Source: Topomyia yanbarensis
Lineage: Eukaryota; Arthropoda; Insecta; Diptera; Culicidae
Direction: 5' to 3'
Assembly (NCBI RefSeq): GCF_030247195.1
Contig: NC_080672.1
Location: 65,823,771 to 65,887,770, forward strand
DNA: 64,000 bases
The notes beneath the pieces are model-generated. The model searched no databases, had not been told where the DNA came from, and saw nothing but the letters and a program-made list of their open reading frames with translations. Shown here piece by piece: positions 10,393 to 22,771 of the stretch (position 1 is the first letter of the stretch; the number at the start of each line of letters is the position of its first letter). The translations under genes were made by a program, and so were the position numbers.

Positions 10393-13300
10393 TTAAATTT
10401 GGATATTGATGGTTTTGAGGAACGTGTATATAAGGGACATGTAGAGAATATCGCGGCTTGCTAGTACATCTCGAACCGGGACATTGGGTGATCTTCCTCG
10501 GGCCCGAAGGGAATCGAATAGTTGAGATCTGGCAGAACAGTACTCGGCGCATGCCCAGACAACATGTTCGATTTCGTGATAACCGTTGCCACAAGCGCAG
10601 ATACCGCTATCCACGAGCCCAATACGCCGGAGATGTGCGTCCAGCGTGTAGTGATTGGACATGAGCCGAGACATCACGCGAATGAAATCCCGACCCACAT
10701 CCATCCCTCTGAACCAAGGTTTCGTCGATACCTTAGGGATTATCGAATGTAGCCACCTTCCCAATTCACCATTGCTCCATGAAGTTTGCCAACTTTCGAG
10801 GGTTCTCTGATGAGTGATACTGAAAAATTCGCTGAAGCTAATTGGTCTTTCATATATGTCACCTTGTAAAGCGCCCGCCTTAGCTAAAGAGTCCGCTTCT
10901 TCATTACCTGGAATGGAGCAATGCGAGGGAACCCAAACTAAGGTAATCTTGTACGATCTTACAGACAAAGCACGCAGGCGCTCCCAGATTTTCCCCAGAA
11001 AATATGGAATGTGCTTTCTAGGTTTCATTGAACGGAGAGCCTCGATTGAGCTGAGGCTATCCGAGACAATAAAGTAATGATCGGTGGGCAAAGTATCAAT
11101 GATCCCAAGGGTATACTGAATAGCAGCAAGTTCTGCGACGTAAACTGAAGCAGGATCATTGAGTTTGAATGAGGCGGTGAGGTTTTGATTGAATATACCG
11201 AAGCCAGTGGAGCCGTCGAGGCTTGACCCGTCGGTGTAAAACATCTTGTTGCAGTCGACTTCTCGAAATTTACTATGAAAGATGCTTGGGATCACTTGCG
11301 GACGTATGTGATCCGGGATTCCACGAATCTCGTCTTTCATGGATGTGTCGAAGAATACAGTTGAATCAGAAGCATGAAAGAGATTGACACGGTTGGGATA
11401 GTATGAAGAAGGATTGATATTTTGTGCCATGTAATCGAAGTACAAGGACATAAATCGGGTTTGAGAATTGAGCTCGACAAGCCTTTCGAAATTTGCAATT
11501 ACTAACGGGTTCAAGATATCGCATCGGATGAGCAATCGATATGAGAGTTCCCAAAATCGATTTTTCAGCGGAAGAACGCCCGCCAGCACTTCGAGACTCA
11601 TCGTATGGGTCGAGTGCATGCAACCCAAAGCAATACGCAAACAACAATATTGGATTCGCTCTAGTTTGATGAAATGTATGTTCGCAGCGGAGCGGAAACA
11701 GAAACTCCCGTACTCCATCACCGACAATATTGTTGTTTGGTACAGCCTGATCAGGTACCCTGGGTGGGCACCCCACCATGTTCCGGTTACTGTACGGAGA
11801 AAGTTGATCCTTTGCTGGCACTTCTGTTTCAGATACCTAATGTGACATCCCCAGGTTCCTTTAGAGTCGAACCAGACCCCGAGATATTTGAAAGTTGAAA
11901 CCTGAGCAATAGTTTGACCCATTAATTGAAGCTGTAGTTGCGCTGGTTCACGCTTCCTTGAAAATACGACTAGCTCAGTTTTCTCCGTGGAGAACTCGAT
12001 ACCTAGCTGGAGGGCCCAAGCAGACAAATTGTCCAAGGTATCTTGCAATGGTCCTTGCAGATCGACGGCTTTGGGACCTGTAATAGAGACCACACCGTCA
12101 TCTGCAAGCTGCCTTAGCGTGCAGGAATTGACAAGACATTCGTCAATGTCATTCACGTAAAAGTTATAGAGAAGGGGGCTTAGACATGAGCCCTGGGGAA
12201 GACCCATGTAGCTGATTCGTGATGTCGATAAATCACCATGCGAAAAATGCATATGTTTTTCAGACAGCAAGTTTAGCAAAAAGTTGTTTAGAGTCGGTGA
12301 AAGACCATGCTGGTGCAGCTTCTCACAAAGAATTTTGATAGAAACTGAATCAAAAGCCCCCTTTATATCTAGGAAAACTGATGCCATCTGCTCTTTGCTA
12401 GCATAAGCCATTTGAATTTCTGTTGAGAGCAACGCAAGACAATCGTTCGTCCCTTTGCCTTTGCGGAAACCAAATTGTGTATCTGACAGTAAGCCATTTG
12501 CTTCAACCCAATTATCGAGGCGAAACAAGATCATTTTCTCGAACAACTTTCGGATACAGGACAGCATCGCAATCGGTCGATACGAGTTGTGGTCGGAGGC
12601 TGGTTTTCCTGGTTTTTGAATGGCGATGACCTTCACTTGCCTCCAGTCATGAGGGACAATATTACCCTCAAGAAACTTATTAAATAAATTCAACAAGCGT
12701 CTCTTGGCAGAGTCTGGCAGATTCTTTAACAAGTTAAATTTGATTCTGTCTGGCCCTGGGGCTTTATTGTTACATGATAAGAGAGCAAGTGAGAACTCCA
12801 CCATCGAAAACGGTGTTTCGTTCGCGTTATTGTGAGGGGACGCGGCGCGGTAGATCTTCTGTGCCGGGGCGGAATCCGGACAAACCTTCTTGGCAAAATC
12901 GAATATCCAACGGTTTGAATATTCCACGCTCTCATTAGTACTGTTTCGGTTTCGTAAGCGTCGGGCCGTACTCCAAAGAGTGCTCATCGATGTTTCCGGC
13001 GCCAGTAGCTACGAACCGGCGCCAGTAGCTACGTTTTTTGGCTTTTATCAAACTCTTCATGCGCGTTTCCGCCATCGCGTACTGTCGGTAGCTAGCTGGC
13101 AGCCCGTCGTCCCGGACGCAGCGGCCTTCTCCGCGTACACGTCTGAGCACTCTTTGTCCCACCATGGATTGGGAGGACGCCCGCGTGAATTCGCGTCTGG
13201 TACGCGTTTAGTCTGAGCTTGAATCGCGGTATCGAGAATCAAGCCAGCCAGGAACCCGTACTCTTCCTCCGGAGGAAGCTCTTGTGTCGATTCTACTTTT

Positions 13301-14067
13301 TCGGATATCGCGGACGCGTAGCTCTTCCAATCAATATTTCGTGTGAGGTCATACGAAACATTGATTGTATTCGGTGGCCCTGAACCGTTAGCAATATTAA
13401 TTACGATTGGCAGATGGTCGCTGCCGTGGGGATCAGAGACTACCTTCCACGTGCAATCTAACCGCAGCGATGTCGAGCAGAGGGACAGGTCTAAGGCGCT
13501 CGGACGCGCTGGAGGGGCAGGAATCCGTGTCATTTCACCCGTATTCAAAATAGTCATATTGAAGTTGTCGCAAAGCTCATGGAGTAGGGTAGATCGATTA
13601 TCGTCATGAAGGCAACCCCATGCCGTGCCGTGGGAGTTGAAGTCACCTAAAACTAGCCTCGGTGCGGGGAGGAGTTCCGCAATATCGCAAAGCCGTCGGT
13701 GGATAACTGAGGCTCTAGGAGGGATGTAGGTGGAAGCAATGCAAAGGTCTTTGCCTTTAATTCTGGTTTGGCAAGCGACAACTTCAATGCCTGGTGTCGA
13801 GGGGAGGTCGATCCGATTGAAAGAATAGCACTTTTTGATCCCCAAAAGTACTCCTCCGTAAGAGTCTTCTCGATCCAAGCGAATAATATTAAAATCGTGG
13901 AAGTGTAGGGTTATTTCTGAAGTGAGCCATGTCTCGCATAGGGCAAATGCATCGCATTTCAAATTATTTAGTAAGATTTTAAACGAATCGATTTTCGGGA
14001 TAATGCTTCTGCAATTCCACTGTAGAACAGTGATTAAATCCTTGACCTCGTTCGATGAATTAGCCAT
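10393..14067 (-). pseudogene. I-like ORF2 (endonuclease-RT-RNase H), frameshifted, copy A
   Basis: The endonuclease is on the first open segment (14067 to about 13140), with LQWNCRSI, LCETWLTSE, LVLGDFNSHGTAWG and PHGSDHLPIVI. The second segment (12987-10393) holds the RT, with YRPIAMLSC, FLDIKGAFDSV, GLPQGSCLSPLLYNFYVND and LADDGVVS, and RNase H, with FYTDGSSLDG and VWVPSHCSIPGNEEADSLAK. It ends in a CACGNGYHEIEHVVWACA cysteine/histidine region. Between the segments, copy A lacks about 10 bp near 13130-13140 and has an 18-bp sequence repeated (12996-13013 and 13016-13033) in place of copy B sequence. I take ATG at 14067 as the start: it overlaps the ORF1 stop as in copy B, and the in-frame ATG at 14079 lies within ORF1. 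Confidence 0.93.
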
Positions 14068-15383
14068 CGAAGGATACAATCGCTGAAAGAAGGGGCCATT
14101 TCGCAGTGAACTGCATCAAAAATGTTTTTACTGCGGGGAGAAAGCTTATCAAGATACTTTTAAGGGGGTCAGAAATGTTTAACGCTGTAAGAATACGGTC
14201 CACAATGTCAGAGAAATTTATTAAGCCAGCACTGTTTTCTTTCTCTGGCTGAGATATGGGAACACTTGGGGTTTTTGATGTTCCTGGAAGTGCTGGGAAC
14301 TCCTTTTCTGAGCTCAGGTTACTGAGACCGGGAGCGACTTGCTTCGGTTTTGCACCAGTACTTCCTTGAGTAGTTATTTTAGGGGGACCATGAAGAGACA
14401 CCTTCTGGCCTTTACGACGAAGCTTGGAAGAAGAAATGTTCTTCCTTTTTCTACTACTTCTAGGCACAGCAGAAGATGTTCCCTCCTGGGGTTCATCACA
14501 GTCGCCTTCGTCAGTAGACAAGTTGGTAAAGATGTTCGTAGAGACAGGTGGCGTAGCTATCTTAAGCATTTCTGCAAAAGATCGCTTAGAGCGTCCCTGA
14601 AGGGAACGCTTAAGATTTTCCTCGCGCTGTTTGTACGCGGGACATGAAGGGAGATCATGTGGGTTTCCCCCACAGTAGAGACACTTTTCGACATCTCTAC
14701 CACAGGAATCATCCGCATGATTCCCACCGCATTTCCCACAGCGGGCTTTATTGCTACAATGGGAGGCTGTGTGTCCCAATTGTTTGCAATTAGTACAGTT
14801 CATGACCCGCGGCACAAAGAGGCGAACAGGTAGACGAACCTTGTCAAAGAGGAGGTAATTGGGCAGGGCAGAGCCGGCGAAGGTCACCCGATAAGAGTCT
14901 GAGTTGACGTATATTTTCTTGCCGTCAGCTGCGACTGATGCTGAATGCAAACGTTTGCATTCCAGTATCTTCACTGGCTTAAGCATGGGGTCTTTGAAAC
15001 AGCCAGTCCCATATTTTAGCAGGTCCTCGCAATTCAGACTCGAATCGGAAACGACCCCCACTGACTTCAACCCTGCTAGCTGGAATATAAACCCGGTACT
15101 CCTTCGTAAAGGGCTCGTAGCCAGCAATATCGTTTGCCTGAGTTGAACTGTTAACCACCACCCGAAGCTTATCAGGCCGAATTTTCGATATTTCTGTCAC
15201 GGCCGAATACCGATCCGTCAGAACTCGAGAAATCTGCAACAGATTCAAACACTTTTTTTCTTTGGTCCGGAAGAAGATCACAAATGGCCCGGTGGCCGAG
15301 CTCGGATATACCTTGAGCCGGGGAGCCGATTTTATTTCGACGTCCATCTCACCTTGAGATGAACCGCCGTCAGGGGAAGTCAT
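14060..15383 (-). pseudogene. I-like ORF1 (gag-like, CCHC knuckles) with one +1 frameshift, copy A
   Basis: The N-terminal domain (PFVIFFRTKEKKCLNLLQIS ...) is in one frame, 15383 to about 15070. The remainder, including three cysteine/histidine knuckles (CTNCKQLGHTASHC, CGKCGGNHADDSC, CLYCGGNPHDLPSC), is in another frame down to the TAA at 14060. Against copy B the simplest explanation is one extra base in the C5 run (15065-15069, plus strand). The C-terminal third is basic and serine/proline-rich, typical of a retrotransposon nucleic-acid chaperone. The product would coat element RNA. Confidence 0.92.
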
Positions 15384-15741
15384 TTTTGCACGGGCCTATT
15401 GCCCAGTGCACGTTATTAAGACAACCAAGAAGGGGAAACGAAAACTAATACTTAGCTTGTGTATGTAACGGTATCCAGACGGCTTACTAAAAGAACACTG
15501 CTTCACTTCACTGACCGGCTAACGGTACTCAGAAACAGAAACACAAAAGAAGGGAAAAATAATGAAACCTCAACTAGGCGTAGAGTGTGCCAATAACCTT
15601 GAACGCGGATTAACACTATTTGTCGCTATAGAGTGTACGGACCGATGACAAAAGACTTCTATCTCGACTGAGTGCTCGATAACGAATGATTAAATGGAGT
15701 TAATATGTGCGATTTTATGATAAAAATGTGAAATCGACACT

Positions 15742-16970
15742 ATATTTATTTATTTATTAACAGATTAAGGCCGAAGTGGCCTGTGCCGTATACAAAAGAT
15801 TCCTCCATTCCACTCGGTCCATGGCCGCGCGTCGCCAGCCACGCAGTCTGCGAAGGGTCCGCAAATCGTCTTCCACCTGGTCGATCCATCGTGCTCGCTG
15901 CGCGCCACGTCTTCTTGTACCGGTCGGATTGCAATTGAGAACCGTTTTCACCGGTCTATTGTCCGACATTCTGGCTACGTGCCCGGCCCACCGTAGTCGT
16001 CCGATTTTCGCGGTTTGACAGATGGGTGGCTCCCCCAACAGCTGATGCAACTCATGGTTCATTCGCCGTCTCCATGTGCCGTCTTTCATCTGCACTCCAC
16101 CGTAGATGGTACGCAGCACTTTCCGTTCGAAGACACCAAGTGCGCATTGGTCCTCGTGCCCGTATAGAACTACCGGTCTAATCAGCGTCTTGTAGATGGT
16201 CAGCTTCGTACGACGGCGAACTCTGTTCGACCGAAGTGTCTTGCGGAGGCCAAAGTAAGCACGATTTCCTGCCATGATGCGTCTACGAATCTCTCTGCTG
16301 GTATCATTGTCGGCGGTCACCAGTGAGCCCAAGTACACGAACTCTTCAACCACCTCGATTTCGTCGCCACCGATGCAAACTCGAAGCGGGTGGTTCTCAT
16401 TCTCTTCTCGTGAACCTCTTCCTATCATGTACTTTGTCTTCGACGTGTTGATGGCAAGTCCGACGCGCTTGGCTTCTCTTTTCAGTCTGATGTAGGCTTC
16501 CTCCATCTTCTCAAAGTTTCGTGCAATAATATCAACGTCATCGGCGAAGCCAAGTAGCTGAACGGACTTTGTGAAAATCGTACCACTCGTGTCGATCCCT
16601 GCTCTTCTTATTACACCTTCCAGCGCGATGTTGAATAACAGACACGAGAGACCATCACCTTGCCGTAACCCTCTGCGTGATTCGAAGGGACTCGAGAGCG
16701 TCCCTGAGACACGTACTACGCACATCACCCGATCCATCGTCGCCTTCACTAATCGCGTCAGTTTGTCCGGGAATCCGTACTCGTGCATAATCTGCCATAG
16801 CTGATCTCGATCGATAGTGTCGTATGCGGCTTTGAAGTCGATGAACAAATGATGTGTGGGCACATTGTACTCGCGGCATTTCTGCAGTACTTGACGAAGA
16901 GCGAACACCTGGTCCGTGGTAGATCATTCGCTCATGAAACCCGCCTGGTACTGCCCCACGAACTCTCTGT
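15742..16970 (-). pseudogene. RTE-like non-LTR retrotransposon, 5'-truncated RT fragment
   Basis: On the minus strand the sequence begins within the RT (EFVGQYQAGFMSE), has a TGA where an arginine codon is expected before STTDQ, and is then open from 16908 to 15757. Motifs include FIDFKAAYDTI, SRRGLRQGDGLSCLLFNIAL and LLGFADDVDII with the catalytic aspartates present. The C-terminus is nearly identical to the fragment at 1-396. The 3' tail is (taaa)n (15742-15758, read on minus). A short ctata/ctatat duplication flanks it at 15737-15741 and 16971-16976. It sits inside the TA element, about 40 bp from I-like copy A. The nonsense codon and truncation make it inactive. Confidence 0.88.
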
Positions 16971-17604
16971 CTATATGTCAGATAATTTAATGTTTCTGAA
17001 TTTTACCGGTAACGAATCTATTTTTGTTATAATCCTAAGGATTTTCCACTTTCAACAAGGTATAGTTTATGAAAATTGAGTGAAGAATGATAGAGATATA
17101 TTCACGAGAAAATGATGAAGTTTAATATGAATGACAAAAGGCCATATAACCCCAACTTCTCGTATTCGGACAAAGGTAAAAAGGCCCCGATCGATTTTTG
17201 AGATTTTTTCATATTACAAAAATTACAAAATATGTATGATTTGCATCACGGAGCAGAAAAATCATTAAAAATAGGGAATTTTGGGGCTAAAATGACCCAG
17301 TACCTCACTTTTCCGTATTTTCCTAGAAACAAAAATATCCATTTAAATACTAAGATTATTTCCTTCCAAAAGAGGTATAAATTGTAATTTTCTGATTGCT
17401 ACTTCAAAAGTTATAGCATTTAATGTATTTTTCCCCCATATTTTCCCATAGCACCAAATTCAAAAAATTTCAAGCGAAGTGGGCGGGGGTCTAAAATTGT
17501 CCAAATGATGTGAAATTTGGCATCTGAGCTTACTTTGATATTTGTCACAATATGAGAGGGGGGGGCCTTTGTGAATTCAAAAAAAAATTTTTTGCGATGC
17601 CCTA

Positions 17605-20600
17605 CTATGGAAACTTGCACTGTTATGTACAGCATCAACTTTAGGATGGAGATTTTACGTTTATGACGATACCTTTTTCGTTTCAGTACCTCGTCACAGT
17701 ACACAAATAAACTTTCTCTCGAATCAGATAATTAATTATAATTAATTAATTAATATCATAGTTTCCGTAGTTCTATTTTGATGGCCTCAAGAATATAATC
17801 ATTCTTATATTCGTTGAATAAATAAAATGCATCATTCTTTCTTTCATGAGCTGTTCTTTAAAAGCACATATTTTCTTCTTGGACATGTATGTATGCACCA
17901 TACAGGTATGTGAGAGCTGATCTAAGTTGATATGCGTTATTCATACCTTAAGGAGTTATATACAAAGTTGTGGCGAGAAGATGAGATAAGTTCGTGTTTT
18001 TTGGAGGGTTTTCTGCAAATTTTATTTGAAAAAGCGAAAAACAGTTCGTTAGGAGTACTATCAAAGATAGAAAAAACAAGTTGCATTACATTTTTTTGCA
18101 AAATTCAAAACTTTTTGAGCGATTTGGCGGAATGTCACAATTAATCTTCTTAAGATAAATGTCTTCCGTTTAATTCCACTATATTAATAATAATGAAAAA
18201 CTTTTGCTTTCCACCATCAATCAGATTTTAGTATTTCAAATACTACTTGTAGTCTTGTTCAGTGTTCATATCAGTCTAAAGAAAATTTCTATTTTCTAAC
18301 GCAAGCTGAATTTCCGCATACCACGCATTCGGTCTGCTTCATTTATTTGAGTTCAGATTTATTCAAGTAGAATAAAATGTTGATCGAGTTTGATCAGCTT
18401 CTAGAGTAATTCTACCACATCCAAATGTTCAAATATTTACGCTCTTATCATTCTACGTCATCACCGCCAAAAATTTATTTTCTTGAAGTGATAATTTATG
18501 CCTAAAGTCCATTATGCCAATCGTCCATTATGCCTAACGTCTATTATGCCTAACGTCTATTATGCCTAACGTACGTATGCCAAATGTTCGTATGTCTAAC
18601 GTATTTATGCCTAGTGGGATACACCCAGATAAATCGGCTGCTTGACCATGAGATACAAGGAAGTTTATTGATATCAACCTCATCCATCTCAAGCCAAACT
18701 TTTTATTTTTTACTGAAGCCTTTCCAGTAAGAGCAGATTTGTATTTTGTATTTGTACATGAACAAACTTCTGGCAAACATGTTTTCTTATAAAATAAATC
18801 GAAACTCCCATTTGAATGCATTCACGTCACCAGCCGCGATACGGTTTGGTACGACGAAACTGGTGCTGAAGTATGTCAATCTTTCTCTCTGACGTGTTCT
18901 CGTTATTAAAATATTTGCATCAAAATGTCCATCTGTGATACGTATATAATTTCTTCTTCGCTTTACATGGTATGGTATAGGCCCCAACGGAGTTATATCG
19001 ACATCTCTAATGAAGTTTTCGGAACGACTCCAAATCTCCACAAATCCGATGGTAGGTGGATAGGACACACAGTATGTTTGATCAATTGCTGCACAGCTTG
19101 GGGATAAAAATGGGACGAAGCATTTCAATTATTCCTTGAACTCCACTAATTTATATTTTTCGCTTCAACGCTCAAACAGAATCTACTAGTTCCAATCTAT
19201 TTCAACTTGAAATCGTTTCCACTAATAACTATCAATTATTAATCTTACAAAGAATTGATGGAGTAAAAAACGAACCTCCCATCCTGGACGAGGAGTTTAA
19301 AAGCATTCAATCAAAATTGAGATTACTACCTCTTAAGTTGCTTCACCTCGGCTGAAGGACGAAAGGCAGCCGGTCGGATTATGATTTTCTTCCTCCACTT
19401 CCGAGCAATAAATCATTCGACCATCCATCATCTGTGGCAAACTAAACCGTCCCACATTCGGTGTGATAGAAGCGTGCAAAATGAGGTTCGGTACACAAAT
19501 ATCTGACAATTATTGATTGAAACATGATTAGTTTGTACCGAAGATAGTTTCGAACTCAAAACCAAAATATTAGTTATTTATTATTATAATTTATTTATAG
19601 TTATTATTGATGGTACAGAATCCTAGCAAATAGCATTTTAACCTGTTTTCGACAGTTTATCCTCAAGCAGAAGCAGTACTGGATCGAATCATAGAGAACA
19701 TTTCAATTTCACTAATTAAATTCATTCATTTTATTCCTGTAACTACCGTTCAACGAACTTACTCCGAAACAAAACACTGGTGGCATGCAATAAATACAAC
19801 CAACCGAATGTATGCACACCTGTGGATGCTGTTTCCAAACTTCTTTCTATTTTTGGCAGGAACAAGTTCTCTTCTCTCTCAAGCATCCAATTTAAAATCA
19901 AACCTAAACACAAACAACCACGCGTCTCCATCACCGAAACTGAAGTGCATGGAGACGCAGTAACCTTTACTGGGGGGAAAGCTATTTTCTCGCCACTGCT
20001 CACATTCCATTTCGAACCATGTGCACGTTTCCCAGACGGAATGGAAAAATACATCTATATATGGGAAAGTTTTTCTTTGGGCTCGTAAAATATTTAAGCA
20101 TACCCCTACCCCCCACCTCACTGCGATTCACCTTGCTCTGTTTGCATAATAAACAATTCAACGTGGTGCCAACGTGCGAGAAAAGAGCAATTTCAGTACC
20201 GCGCGCCGCACTTGCAGTAGCTAGATGTTCCCGAACGTCGAACGTAACTTCCTAATCCTAATGCCGTGCCAAGTTTCGAGGCTGTGACTCTCGGGGTGGG
20301 GCTGAAAAGTTTTGTACGAGGCAAGGCGGACAGAGATAGATACGTTTGTTTGTTGCCTTTAGGCAATGCACTTTACGGCAGGATTTTGGAACTTGTTATC
20401 GTGTAGTTTCGTTCACTTGCGTCGTTAGGCGTCGGGGGTACGGTAGGTTCTATGACACTTCTGGTGGCGAGCTGCATCGACTTGTCGATGTCGTGCTAAA
20501 TATAAATAACAATGGACGGGAATAGTAACTTTAAGTTAGTTTGGATTAAAATGTTCCATAAAGCTCGGGCTGAAAGTATCAATTGAAATTAGTATTGAAA

Positions 20601-21584
20601 AATTAGATCAATTGCAGTTAAAGTATTTTTGGTTTTCACCAATACAATCAGTAATAGATTCGCCAGTTGCTTTAGGCGTTCACATATGTCGTGTGAACTG
20701 TTTGGATTTTGTGTATAACTGGCGCCAATTTGGCGTTAGTTTGGATTAATCTCTAACTGGCAGCAAGTTGGTGTTAGTTACTGACGAGTGGAACACGCAG
20801 CAGGCGATTTGCTGTTGAAGTAAAATAAACGGTGCCCTTTTCGTGTTTGGTTCTATCAAATCTACTCGTTACGGGGTTACTCGTGAATGTTTGCTATGAT
20901 TGTTGTAATAACCATATGAAGACAATATTTTAGTAGTCTAAAATTCCTTTTCTTTACATAAAAAATCAAAACAAATGTTTTGATTAATTATACTATATTA
21001 TAATTATTGTTAATAACTATCTGCCTACATCCACCTAAAACATCTATCACAACAAAACACTATTATTTTCGTTCCAGCGGTAGAGATTACATCGACCGCG
21101 AACTTGCGTGATTGCCATGAGTTTTTTTCTTTAGCGTATTTGTACGAAAATAAATAAAAATAAATAGGCCCCATATTCCAGAAGTAAAGCAGGTTCAATG
21201 CTTACCCGGTAGAAGAAACCTTTGTTTTACTTAACAACGTGAAGCACTTTGTTGAGAGTAAAAACGTTCATCAGTTCCCGTTTTACATTGTACTTGTATG
21301 CAGTCAAAGTGAAACTGCACGATCTATCTCCACCAACACCAGAAGCTGTCAATAAAATATTTATGGTGGAGTTCTTTTCATCAAGCAGGATAAATGCATT
21401 CTATTGAACCATCAAACCATCAAACACATCGGTCACTCTGCTCTGCTTCGGCCTGATCCAGCATAAATCGAACCACAAAACAGTTACTTTTATCTTGTGT
21501 GCATCGTCCATTGAAGAACAAAAGGAAACCATTCAAACTCCTTTCTACTTCTGCCAAATCGTATCAGAGCAACAATTGAGCAAA
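17605..21584. other. Non-coding stretch, no gene recognised
   Basis: About 4 kb without a supportable gene. It contains an A/T-rich segment (17700-18480), the small 16-bp array at 18495, overlapping short ORFs on both strands at 19740-20255 without recognisable motifs, and a short imperfect repeat at about 20717-20790 (aactggcgccaatttggcgt / aactggcagcaagttggtgt). GC-rich patches around 20190-20460 could be regulatory, but nothing specific can be shown. Confidence 0.5.
18495..18617. repeat. 16-bp minisatellite (attatgcctaacgtct), about 7-8 decaying units
   Basis: Head-to-tail units of about 16 bp, best preserved at 18530-18570, with increasing substitutions towards 18610 (gtatgcc, gtatgtc, ttatgcc). 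The unit resembles the 16-bp array at 49070-49520 in layout: ATT, two variable bases, GCC, a variable block, GTC. Confidence 0.85.
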
Positions 21585-21592
21585 GTGAACAC

Positions 21593-22763
21593 TAGAGTGA
21601 CAGGAAAAAAGTGACCCCTATCGGCTCATGCTTGAGTCGATTCCTGGTCCCACCAGGAGTACTTGCTCCAAATTTGAAACAATTCGGACAAGTCTAGCTA
21701 CCGGACCAACGTGCCTGAAGTTTGTATGGGATTTTTCGACAATTTACATAGAGAAAACCCACTAACTCGCTTTTTTCCCGCTAGGTGGCACTGTATGCAT
21801 CGTTTTATCGCTGTAAGTGAAAATAAGAAAGATAATTTAATTGCCTACAACTTTGTCGAAGACTGCTAGTGAATCCAACTTTATTAAAAATAGTTATTAA
21901 ACTTTTAACGAAGTGATGTCTGAGTCAGTTTTGCATGGGGCTTAGCATGGTTGTGTATCGGCACTCGATTCCCACCAACTATTCAATTTTGTGAGGTAAT
22001 GGTTAGATTTAGCTCAATAGTATATTCAGAAGATTTATGGTATATAATACGAGTCATGTTTTGGTTAGAAAATATTAGTTCCACATTTTACCGCATAGAG
22101 GGCGCCAACACTAACTTTTCAAAGGAAAGAGATAGAGATTAGAAGTCTTCCACAAAGTTGTAGAACAAGAATTTATAAATAATTCTTCCAAACATCTCGA
22201 TATTCTATCTCACTTCTATAAAAAGTTAATGTTGGTGCCCTCTATGCGGTCACAGGTGGAACTAAAATTTTCTAACCAAAACATAACTCCTATTATGTAC
22301 TACAATTCAGGTAAACATACTATTCTGCTAAATCTAACCATTATCTCACAAAAATGTATAGATGGAGGGAATCGAGTACTGATTCACAACAATGCACTGC
22401 TAGGCCCCATGCAAAACTGACTCAGACATAACTTCGTCAAAAGTTTAATAACTTCTTTTAACAAAGCCGGATTCACTAGCAGTCTTTGACAAAGTTGTAG
22501 GCAATTAATTTATCTTTCTTATTTTCACTTACAGTGATAATACGATGCATACAGCGCCACCTAGTGGCGAAAATGCGAGTTAGTGGGTTTTCTCCATGTA
22601 AATAGTCGAAAAATCCCATACAAACTACAGGCACGTTGGTCCGGTAGCTAGACTTGTCCGATTTGCTTCAAATTTGGAGCAAGTACTCCTGGTGGGACTA
22701 GGAATTGAGACAGGGGTGGGCCGATTGAATTTTCATAAAAACATTATTTTTGTGGACACTCTA
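21593..22763. mobile_element. hAT-type non-autonomous foldback element with 8-bp target duplication
   Basis: The ends are tagagtgacagg... and ...gtggacactcta, with terminal inverted repeat TAGAGTG. They are flanked by the exact 8-bp direct repeat gtgaacac (21585-21592 and 22764-22771), which fits the hAT target pattern nTnnnnAn. Nearly the whole element is an inverted repeat with its pivot near 22180. Paired landmarks are ccaccaggagtacttgctcc / ggagcaagtactcctggtgg, gtccgaattg..., gttagtgggttttctc and catagagggcgccaacac. It has no transposase ORF, so mobilisation would be in trans. Confidence 0.88.
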
Positions 22764-22771
22764 GTGAACAC

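Larger units (their letters stand above)
9338..15690 (-). mobile_element. I-like non-LTR retrotransposon copy A, full length but frameshifted
   Basis: The element has a 5' UTR (15384-15690), ORF1 (15383-14060), ORF2 (14067-10393) and a 3' UTR of about 1.05 kb, all on the minus strand. It is flanked by taaatggagtt at 9327-9337 and 15691-15701. The uninterrupted version of that site is visible in the second TA element at about 24080, where gttaaatggagttaatatgtgc runs through, which confirms the insertion point. Both ORFs match copy B closely, but each carries disruptive lesions, so this copy is non-autonomous or dead. Confidence 0.92.
8557..17602. mobile_element. TA-flanked long-inverted-repeat DNA element, copy 1, split by two retrotransposons
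   Basis: The left end gggcattgcaaaaa (from 8557) is the inverted complement of the right end ttttttgcgatgccc (to 17602), and both are flanked by TA. The arms, 8557 to about 9190 and about 16990-17602, are inverted copies: cccaacttctcg, the 'agtggggaactgggtcattttgg' region and 'tgtcacaatatgagag' all occur in both. Removing the I-like insertion (9338-15690) and the RTE insertion (15742-16970) leaves roughly 1.45 kb of non-coding sequence that aligns with copy 2 at 23483-25286. A TA duplication suggests a Tc1/mariner-type transposase acting in trans. The element has no transposase of its own. Confidence 0.8.

Noticed and set aside
14068..14079. Start of I-like ORF2 copy A at the ATG at 14079
   Set aside because: The upstream ATG lies within ORF1. 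The ATG at 14067 in ATGGCTAA matches the start in intact copy B.
19740..20255. Pair of overlapping ~100-codon frames on both strands
   Set aside because: No recognisable motif on either strand. The overlap suggests a chance low-stop region.
21585..22771. 5-bp duplication with CACTAGAGTG ends (Transib-like) for this foldback
   Set aside because: The flanks do not match at 5 bp under that reading, whereas an exact 8-bp gtgaacac with TAGAGTG ends fits hAT.
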